Assembly (NCBI GenBank): GCA_902561015.1 | Contig: CACENB010000008.1 | Coordinates: 1 to 36,240, forward strand | DNA: 36,240 nt | Reading direction: 5' to 3' | From: an uncultured Pelagibacteraceae bacterium | GTDB taxonomy: Bacteria; Pseudomonadota; Alphaproteobacteria; Pelagibacterales; Pelagibacteraceae | Program-made: the position numbers and the translations under genes | The notes under the pieces: generated by a model | Told to the model about the DNA's origin: nothing | The model's database searches: none | The model's input: the letters and a program-made list of their open reading frames with translations, nothing else | In this document: positions 9,494 through 15,496 of the stretch, in pieces | Layout: each line of letters starts with the position of its first letter | How positions within the stretch are numbered: the stretch's first letter is position 1

Positions 9494-10041
9494 TGAATAA
9501 ATTATTTTTGTTACTCTCATTGATTATGGGGGTTGTAGTTTTAGCTTCAAACTACTTAGTCCAGTTCCCAATTAACTATTATGGTTTAGAAGAGCTATTA
9601 ACTTATGGTGCTTTTAGTTATCCCATTGCCTTTTTAATTACAGACTTGGCCAATAGATCTTTTGGAAAAATTGTGGCTAGAAAGATTGTATATATTGGTT
9701 TTACAATAGGAATTTTATTTACATTGGCATTCTCGACAAATTTTACCGATCTCATTTCAATTAGAATTGCAATAGGATCAGGGACGGCATTTATAATCGC
9801 TCAACTTTTAGACGTTCAAATTTTTGACCAGTTGAGAAAAAGAAAATGGTACATAGCTCCCTTAACATCGTCTTTAATTGGCTCAACAGTAGATACTTTT
9901 CTGTTCTTCTCGATATCATTTTATGGAACAGGAATACCTTGGACCACTCTTTCATTAGGAGATTTAGCAGTTAAAATTTTTGTTGCCTTAGTTATGCTTA
10001 TACCTTTTAGACTACTATTAGGTACATTAAAAGCAGCCTAA
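9493..10041 (+). CDS. VUT/YhhQ-family queuosine precursor transporter
   Basis: A 182-residue inner-membrane protein with about six hydrophobic segments. The N-terminal half matches the YhhQ/VUT family: LITDLANRSFGKIVARK near residue 49-65 is the conserved loop, and IIAQLLDVQIFDQLR near 98 is a second typical segment. Family members import queuosine precursors such as preQ0/preQ1 for tRNA modification. It begins one base inside rpmB. Its stop codon directly abuts the stop of the convergent agmatine deiminase gene, leaving no intergenic base. Family call is good; substrate is inferred. Confidence 0.85.
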   Translation: MNKLFLLLSLIMGVVVLASNYLVQFPINYYGLEELLTYGAFSYPIAFLITDLANRSFGKIVARKIVYIGFTIGILFTLAFSTNFTDLISIRIAIGSGTAFIIAQLLDVQIFDQLRKRKWYIAPLTSSLIGSTVDTFLFFSISFYGTGIPWTTLSLGDLAVKIFVALVMLIPFRLLLGTLKAA

Positions 10042-11094
10042 CTAAATTTTAGGTTCTTGTTGGGTCATGCAGTGAATAGCACCAAATCCCCATATTAATT
10101 TACTACAATCAATTGTTTGAACTTTCTTTTTTCTAAAAAAATCTTTGAATATTTTAATGGCGATAATATCTTCTTTAACTTTAAATACTGGAAGTAGTAC
10201 TTTTTTATTACAAATATAAAAATTCATATAACTTGCAGGAACTCTTGTGTTCTTTATATAGATAGGCGATGGCATAGGTACCTTTATGATTTTAAATTTT
10301 TTCCCTCTCTCATTTTTACTTTCTTTTAAAATTTTTAAATTTTCACTTAAGTTTTTGTAATTTTTATCTTTCTTATTAGTCTCAATCGCAGTCATAATTG
10401 TATTGCTAGAGACAAATCTCGTTATGTCATCAACATGTCCGTGTGTATCATCACCTGCAATCCCTTTTTTAAGCCATATAAAGTTTTTTATATTCAAATA
10501 TCTTCTAAACAGTTCCTCGTAATCTTTTTTGATAAAATCTTTATTTCTTTCCTGAGTTTTGCTCAGTAAACACTCCTCAGTTAATAGAATTGATCCTGAG
10601 CCATTTACATCAAATGCACCTCCTTCCATTATTATTTTTTTAGTTTTTCCATTTTTTTTAATTATTGGATCAATCTTTTCTAAATTAGAAATTTTACTGA
10701 TATTTTCATTGATTTTATTGTCATTTTTGTAATTACTGTATTTTGACCATCCATTAAAACCAAAATTTAAAATCATTTTTTTATTATCTTTTCTATTTGT
10801 TATAAATATCGGCCCGGAGTCTCTTAACCATATTCTGTCAGTTTTAATATAATGAAATTTGATATTTGTAATTTTATTAGAATCTATTAGCTTTTTAATA
10901 TTTGTTTTTTTTTTGTTAACAATCAAATTAACTTTAAGACTTTTTGAAATAATAAATATAATTTCTAAAATTACTTTAGGAATAAATTTATATAAACCTG
11001 GCCAATCATTTTTATTATATGGCCAAGCAATCCAAACTGATTTTTGAGGTTCCCATTCAGCAGGCATTCTGAATTTTTTAAGCTCATCACTCAT
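10042..11094 (-). CDS. aguA: agmatine deiminase (peptidylarginine-deiminase family)
   Basis: Hydrolyses agmatine to N-carbamoylputrescine and ammonia in the cytoplasm. The 350-residue protein starts with RMPAEWEPQKSVWIAWPYN, typical of the family. It carries DRIWLRDSGPIFITN near 86, MEGGAFDVNGSGSILLTEE near 157, the GDDTHGHVDDITRFV metal/substrate loop near 218, and the catalytic cysteine near the C terminus in GFGAIHCMTQQEP. All catalytic groups expected for the guanidine-group-modifying fold are present. It is the last gene of the polyamine operon and overlaps the upstream amidase gene by eight bases. The two enzymes catalyse consecutive steps. Confidence 0.93.
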   Translation of the reverse strand: MSDELKKFRMPAEWEPQKSVWIAWPYNKNDWPGLYKFIPKVILEIIFIISKSLKVNLIVNKKKTNIKKLIDSNKITNIKFHYIKTDRIWLRDSGPIFITNRKDNKKMILNFGFNGWSKYSNYKNDNKINENISKISNLEKIDPIIKKNGKTKKIIMEGGAFDVNGSGSILLTEECLLSKTQERNKDFIKKDYEELFRRYLNIKNFIWLKKGIAGDDTHGHVDDITRFVSSNTIMTAIETNKKDKNYKNLSENLKILKESKNERGKKFKIIKVPMPSPIYIKNTRVPASYMNFYICNKKVLLPVFKVKEDIIAIKIFKDFFRKKKVQTIDCSKLIWGFGAIHCMTQQEPKI

Positions 11095-11968
11095 CTATAG
11101 GATTTTTTAGTATGCCTTTATAAAAGTCGATTCTTCTATCTCTTAAAAAGGGCCAATGTTCTCTAGTGGTATCAATTTTTTTGTAATCTATTTCACGGAT
11201 TAATATTTCCTCTTTTTTATTGCCCAGTTTTCCAATTATTTCTCCACTCGGATCAATTATCATTGAGTTTCCCCAAAACTCTATTTTTTTATTTCCTTTT
11301 TTTTCAACACCAACTCTATTTGCTGCAACCACATAAGTGCCGTTCGCAATTGCGTGAGATTTTTGCATTGTTATCCAAGAGTTTAATTGAGTTTTTCCAA
11401 ATTCCCTTTTTTCTTTAGGATGCCAACCAATGGCAGTAGGGTAAAAAATTATTTGTGCACCTTTTAGTGCAGTCAACCTTGCTGCTTCAGGAAACCACTG
11501 GTCCCAACATATCAAAGGTCCGATTTTACCAAACTTAGTTTTTACAGATTTAAAACCTAAATCACCGGGAGTGAAATAAAATTTCTCATAATAACCAGGA
11601 TCATCCGGTATATGCATTTTTCTATATTTAGATAAAATTTTACCTTTTTCACTAATAACGATACTAGTATTATGATAGAAGCCGTGCGTTTTTTTCTCAA
11701 ATAATGAAATCATTAATACTATTTGTAATTCTTTTGCTAATTCACAAAATATTTTTGTAGTTTTACCTGGTATTTTTTCTGCTAGCTTAAAATTAGAATG
11801 ACTTTCTGTTTGACAAAAATAATTTGATAAAAACAGTTCTGGCATACAAATTATCTTAGCTTTTTTTGATGCTGCTTTCTTTATACTTTTTATAGCTGAA
11901 GTTAAATTTTTTTTAAAATTGTCTGAAATTTTACTTTGAATAATTCCAATTTTTACTTTTTTGATCAT
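11087..11968 (-). CDS. aguB: N-carbamoylputrescine amidase (nitrilase superfamily)
   Basis: Converts N-carbamoylputrescine to putrescine, CO2 and ammonia. The 293-residue protein has the nitrilase Glu-Lys-Cys triad: MPELFLSNYFCQTE near residue 43, KYRKMHIPDDPGYYEKFYF near 116, and IGPLICWDQWFPEAARL near 150. The segment DDPGYYEKFYFTPGD and the ending EHWPFLRDRRIDFY are features of the plant/bacterial N-carbamoylputrescine amidase subgroup. I use the ATG at 11968; a TTG codon directly before it is also in frame. It follows the deoxyhypusine-synthase-like gene with a three-base gap and precedes aguA, which makes its substrate. Confidence 0.94.
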   Translation of the reverse strand: MIKKVKIGIIQSKISDNFKKNLTSAIKSIKKAASKKAKIICMPELFLSNYFCQTESHSNFKLAEKIPGKTTKIFCELAKELQIVLMISLFEKKTHGFYHNTSIVISEKGKILSKYRKMHIPDDPGYYEKFYFTPGDLGFKSVKTKFGKIGPLICWDQWFPEAARLTALKGAQIIFYPTAIGWHPKEKREFGKTQLNSWITMQKSHAIANGTYVVAANRVGVEKKGNKKIEFWGNSMIIDPSGEIIGKLGNKKEEILIREIDYKKIDTTREHWPFLRDRRIDFYKGILKNPIDE

Positions 11969-11971
11969 CAA

Positions 11972-13012
11972 TCAAAATATTTTGGCAAAGTTTTTTCTAT
12001 CTCTATTTTTCCACTCACCTGTGTGATAGGCATCACTTGCGATCAAAGGTAAAACAGATGTTGCTTCAGCAAAAACCATTTGTTCTTTAGTTGTATCGAC
12101 CTTACCCCATGAACTTGCCTCTTTAAGTGTTGAGCTGCTACAAGCGCCATCTCTTGAATCCGCAACTGTAATTTGTACAGCATATTTATGCATATCTACA
12201 TTTTTACCTAAAAGTTCAGCACATATAACAGTATCCTGAATAAAATTTTTTGGAACTCCACCACCAATCATAAATAATCCAGAACCTTTAGATTTAATTT
12301 TTATTTCAGTTAGTTCTCTAAATTCTTTAATAGAGTCTATTGTTATGTGATTATTAGGATTTCTTTCTTGATGCATTACTAAACCAAAACCTGCACTGGA
12401 GTCTGTAAATGCTGGACAGAATATTGGAACATTATTATCATATGCTGTTTCTATTAAAGAACCCCTCTTTTTTGCATTTGATTTTAAATATTTTCCAATT
12501 TCTTTTATAAACTCTCTTGATGTGTAAGCTTTAGGTTGTAACTTATCAGCAATTTCACCTATTATTTTGTCACACATTTGAAGTTCTTCTTCATCAATGT
12601 AAGTATCGTAAATCCTATCTATGTAGTTATTTCTTAATTCATTATCATTCTGGTACTGAGAGCCCTGATAATGTTTAAATCCAAGCGCCTCAAAAAAATC
12701 CATATCAATTATTGATGCACCGGTTGCTACAATTGCATCAACCATATTATATTTCACCATATCTCGGTAAATATGCATACATCCAGCTGCAGAGGTAGAT
12801 CCAGCTAAGGTTAGAAATATTGTGCAATCTTTATCTTTCAACATTTCGTTATATATATCAGATGCATTTGCTGTTTCTCTTGAGACAAAAGACATTTTTT
12901 TCATAGAAGAAATAATTTTTCTAGAGTCAAATGAGGTAATATCTATATGTTCAACTGGACTTTTAAGAAAATCTTTTTTGCTATTATGGCCGAGATTTTT
13001 TTTTTCAGACAT
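11972..13012 (-). CDS. deoxyhypusine-synthase-like protein (probable homospermidine or other polyamine synthase)
   Basis: A 346-residue member of the NAD-dependent deoxyhypusine synthase family. Visible are LTLAGSTSAAGCMHIYRD near 67, the NAD-site region AIVATGASIIDMDFFEAL near 93, CPAFTDSSAGFG near 198, the lysine in GGGVPKNFI (Lys255, aligned with the catalytic lysine in GGGMVKHHI-type motifs), and EASSWGKV near 300. Eukaryotic members modify eIF5A using spermidine. Bacteria have no eIF5A, and bacterial relatives include homospermidine synthases that transfer an aminobutyl group between polyamines. Its place between an ODC-like decarboxylase (one-base overlap) and the agmatine-to-putrescine enzymes supports a polyamine-building role. 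The exact product is not determinable here. Confidence 0.85.
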   Translation of the reverse strand: MSEKKNLGHNSKKDFLKSPVEHIDITSFDSRKIISSMKKMSFVSRETANASDIYNEMLKDKDCTIFLTLAGSTSAAGCMHIYRDMVKYNMVDAIVATGASIIDMDFFEALGFKHYQGSQYQNDNELRNNYIDRIYDTYIDEEELQMCDKIIGEIADKLQPKAYTSREFIKEIGKYLKSNAKKRGSLIETAYDNNVPIFCPAFTDSSAGFGLVMHQERNPNNHITIDSIKEFRELTEIKIKSKGSGLFMIGGGVPKNFIQDTVICAELLGKNVDMHKYAVQITVADSRDGACSSSTLKEASSWGKVDTTKEQMVFAEATSVLPLIASDAYHTGEWKNRDRKNFAKIF

Positions 13013-14196
13013 TAAGCAACTAATGTGGCTTTATTAGCGTCTTTCCCATATAGACTCATTATTGGATTATCTTCAACTTCATAAATTTCATTTGAGAAGA
13101 AACCATTAAATTGCGTCCTGAATGTAAGACCATATGCACCAAGCTGACCAAGCTCAATATAATCATTTTCTTTAATATTGTTGGGTAAAACGAAAGGACC
13201 TTTCATGTAATCCATACTGTCACAAGTTGGACCATAAAAATCAAAAGCTGTTAACTTTTTAGAAATTATTTTATTAGAACTTTCTTTAATTAATTTTGAC
13301 GGGAAAACTATATTTGGTGTCCCAGCATCAAATAGAGTACCATAAGTACCATCGTTAATATATAGTTTTTGTTTTTTTCTTAAGTTTACTCTAACAATTG
13401 TTGATCCACTTTCAGCAACTAATGCTCTTCCTGGTTCACATATAATTTCAGGTAAATTATTTAATTTTAAATTATCTAAACTCATTTTTATTTCTTGAAA
13501 ATAATTATCTAATGATTGTGGAACTAAATCTGGGTATATAGTTGGAAATCCTCCACCAACATTTATGTAGTCCGGTATAATTTTTGTTTTCTTAATTATA
13601 TTACCTATCACAGCTATTCCTTTTGTATAAGAAATCGGATGCATACATTGTGATCCTACATGGAAGCTCAAACCAATTTTATTTGCGTATTGTTTTGCAA
13701 GCCTTAATAATCCACAAGCCTCATTATTCATGGCTCCAAATTTTTTTGATAAGTCTATCTCTGCGTGTTCATTTGAAACTGCAACTCTTACAAAAATTTC
13801 AAGATCTTTAGCATTTTTAGTACTCTCAATTATTTTTATTAATTCTTCTTTAGTGTCTAGTGCGAATGTTTTAATGCCATATTTAAAATAAGCTTCTTGC
13901 ATATCCTCACGACTTTTCACTGTGTGCATAAAGGAACATTTTGCACTCTGGCTAAATTTCCTAACAGATTTAATTTCCGATATTGATGCAACATCAAATT
14001 CACTGATACCACTTTTCAGAAGAGTTTTAATTATCTCTGGATGAGGATTTGTCTTTACAGCATATAAAATCTTACCAGGAAATTTTTTTTGAAAAAATTT
14101 TGATGCAGAAAGAATTGATTTCTTTCTTATACAATAGACCGGTTTATCTGGTTTCAGTTGATTTATTAAATTTTCAACTGATGTAAATTTTTGCAT
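13012..14196 (-). CDS. PLP-dependent ornithine/lysine (or arginine) decarboxylase, alanine-racemase fold
   Basis: A 394-residue fold-type III decarboxylase of the eukaryotic ODC type. The PLP lysine is Lys48 in LYAVKTNPHP. Other motifs are HVGSQCM near 198, NVGGGFPTIYP near 236, the phosphate-binding EPGRALVAESG near 276, and GPTCDSMD near 322, where Cys325 matches the active-site cysteine contributed across the dimer. Ornithine is the likeliest substrate (giving putrescine). Relatives also take lysine, and at least one viral homologue takes arginine, which matters because the operon contains agmatine-using enzymes. First gene of the polyamine operon; a G-rich ribosome binding site lies upstream. 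Confidence 0.88.
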   Translation of the reverse strand: MQKFTSVENLINQLKPDKPVYCIRKKSILSASKFFQKKFPGKILYAVKTNPHPEIIKTLLKSGISEFDVASISEIKSVRKFSQSAKCSFMHTVKSREDMQEAYFKYGIKTFALDTKEELIKIIESTKNAKDLEIFVRVAVSNEHAEIDLSKKFGAMNNEACGLLRLAKQYANKIGLSFHVGSQCMHPISYTKGIAVIGNIIKKTKIIPDYINVGGGFPTIYPDLVPQSLDNYFQEIKMSLDNLKLNNLPEIICEPGRALVAESGSTIVRVNLRKKQKLYINDGTYGTLFDAGTPNIVFPSKLIKESSNKIISKKLTAFDFYGPTCDSMDYMKGPFVLPNNIKENDYIELGQLGAYGLTFRTQFNGFFSNEIYEVEDNPIMSLYGKDANKATLVA

Positions 14197-14241
14197 TTAA
14201 ATGCCCCCTAAAAAAAATTTAACAAAAAAAAAGCTTTTTTT
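14193..14241 (-). promoter_or_regulatory. leader of the polyamine operon with start-codon palindrome and A/T inverted repeat
   Basis: Reading on the minus strand, AAAAAAAGCTTTTTTT (14226-14241) is a perfect palindrome followed by more T. A strong Shine-Dalgarno-like TAGGGGGC comes next (14203-14210). Then GCATTTAAATGC (14193-14204), a perfect 12-base palindrome, contains the ATG start codon of the decarboxylase. In RNA it could form a four-pair hairpin with loop UUAA, close to the ribosome binding site. A regulatory role is an inference. Confidence 0.35.
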
Positions 14242-14269
14242 AAAAAAAACTTTAATAATTCGAGCAATT

Positions 14270-14315
14270 AATTCAATAGTGGCTTAATGTAAAGAAAATA
14301 ATACTCTATTGAATT
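14270..14315. repeat. perfect 10-base inverted repeat upstream of regA
   Basis: AATTCAATAG at 14270-14279 and CTATTGAATT at 14306-14315 are exact reverse complements separated by 26 bases. The right arm ends directly at the candidate GTG start of regA. The repeat lies in the 119-base divergent region between the polyamine operon and regA. It could be a dimeric regulator's operator pair or an RNA hairpin around the regA start. Confidence 0.45.
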
Positions 14316-14906
14316 GTGGAAAAAAAACACCATATTACAGTTATGAAATCTGACGCTACATTGCAAAATTTAAGTGATTTTGAGAATAAATCACTGTTAA
14401 TTGTTGATGATGATAATCCTTTTAGAGAAAGATTAGCTAGGGCAATGGAAAAGAAGGGTTTTGAGGTATTTCAAGCTGAGAGTGTGCAAAAAGGAATAGA
14501 GTCGGTCAAATCTAAAAAACCAGGATTTGCCGTTGTCGATCTTAGGTTGAATGATGGTAATGGATTAGAGGTAGTAAAAGAAATACAATCAAATAACTCA
14601 TCAAGCAGAATAATAATGTTGACTGGTTATGGAAATATCCCTACAGCCGTAGCTGCAATTAAAGAAGGTGCGATAGACTATTTGGCTAAGCCTGCTGATG
14701 CCGACGATGTTGAGAAAGCACTTTTAGCTGATCCGAATAAAAAAGCCGCTCCACCTGAGAATCCAATGTCAGCTGATAGAGTAAAATGGGAACATATTCA
14801 TAGAGTTTTCGAATTATGTAACAGAAACGTCTCTGAAACAGCTAGGCGACTAAAAATGCATAGAAGAACCTTACAAAGAATTTTATCTAAAAGGTCTCCT
14901 AAATAA
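14316..14906 (+). CDS. regA: RegA/ActR/PrrA-family response regulator
   Basis: A 196-residue two-component regulator with a receiver domain (LLIVDDDNPFRERLARAM near 27, phospho-acceptor Asp75 in FAVVDLRLNDGNG, TGYG near 103, conserved lysine in YLAKPADADD). A proline-containing linker leads to a Fis-type helix-turn-helix (VFELCNRNVSETARRLKMHRRTLQRIL written as NRNVSETARRLKMHRRTLQR). RegA family members control redox-dependent metabolism with the kinase RegB, which is not in this window. The GTG at 14316 gives 196 residues. The ATG at 14343 would shorten it by nine residues and leave the nearby inverted repeat in the leader. It overlaps bioY convergently by eight bases. Confidence 0.92.
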   Translation: MEKKHHITVMKSDATLQNLSDFENKSLLIVDDDNPFRERLARAMEKKGFEVFQAESVQKGIESVKSKKPGFAVVDLRLNDGNGLEVVKEIQSNNSSSRIIMLTGYGNIPTAVAAIKEGAIDYLAKPADADDVEKALLADPNKKAAPPENPMSADRVKWEHIHRVFELCNRNVSETARRLKMHRRTLQRILSKRSPK

Positions 14907-15450
14907 ATTTTCTAATCTTTATTAATTGTTTTGATAATACTGTGAGAATTAAAATTTTATAAACCTCTATTAGTAAAAATGGTTTCGCTCCAACTGAGAA
15001 AACATCATTAAAAGTTTTATCAAAACCCATATAATTCCACAAACCTCCCAATCCAAGAATATAGATTATACTTACCGAAAATAATAAATATAAAAACACA
15101 ATTATTGGATCCTTATTTTCATTTATATGACCTGCAAAAAATGCAGTAAAAATAAAACCAACTAGGTATCCTCCCGTTGGACCTAAAAGATATCCAATCC
15201 CTCCACCTTTAGCAAAAACTGGTAATCCAAAAGATCCTTCAATCAAATATAAAATGACAGTTAGCGTCGCCAATTTATATCCCAATATAATCCCAAGAAA
15301 CATAACTACAAAAGTTTGCATAGTTGCGGGCACTAAAGTAAATGGAGTTTGTATCTTAGATGACATAGCTAATAAAGCTGTCCCAATTAACACAAAAATA
15401 GCTGATTTGATTATTTTTGAATTGCTGATAATGTTTTTGGTAAGTTCCAT
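14899..15450 (-). CDS. bioY: BioY-type biotin transporter (ECF S component)
   Basis: A 183-residue membrane protein with about six hydrophobic segments. The family signature region is LYLIEGSFGLPVFAKGGGIG followed by YLLGPTGGYLVGF near residue 88-100. The N-terminal LLAMSSKIQTPFTLVPATMQ is also typical. BioY is the biotin-binding membrane unit that works alone or with an energy-coupling ATPase module; no such module lies nearby. It is transcribed divergently from polA over a 46-base gap and runs tail-to-tail into regA. Confidence 0.93.
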   Translation of the reverse strand: MELTKNIISNSKIIKSAIFVLIGTALLAMSSKIQTPFTLVPATMQTFVVMFLGIILGYKLATLTVILYLIEGSFGLPVFAKGGGIGYLLGPTGGYLVGFIFTAFFAGHINENKDPIIVFLYLLFSVSIIYILGLGGLWNYMGFDKTFNDVFSVGAKPFLLIEVYKILILTVLSKQLIKIRKFI

Positions 15451-15496
15451 AAAATAATAATACTCTTATTTTTTTAATAATCTATATTAATTATTA

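Noticed and set aside
11972..13012. True deoxyhypusine synthase modifying eIF5A
   Set aside because: The genome is bacterial by every other gene here and bacteria lack eIF5A; the operon context is small polyamine metabolism.
14197..14315. Known ODC-type (speF) leader RNA before the decarboxylase
   Set aside because: The interval is only 119 bases, much shorter than the known leader, and no recognisable conserved segments are present.
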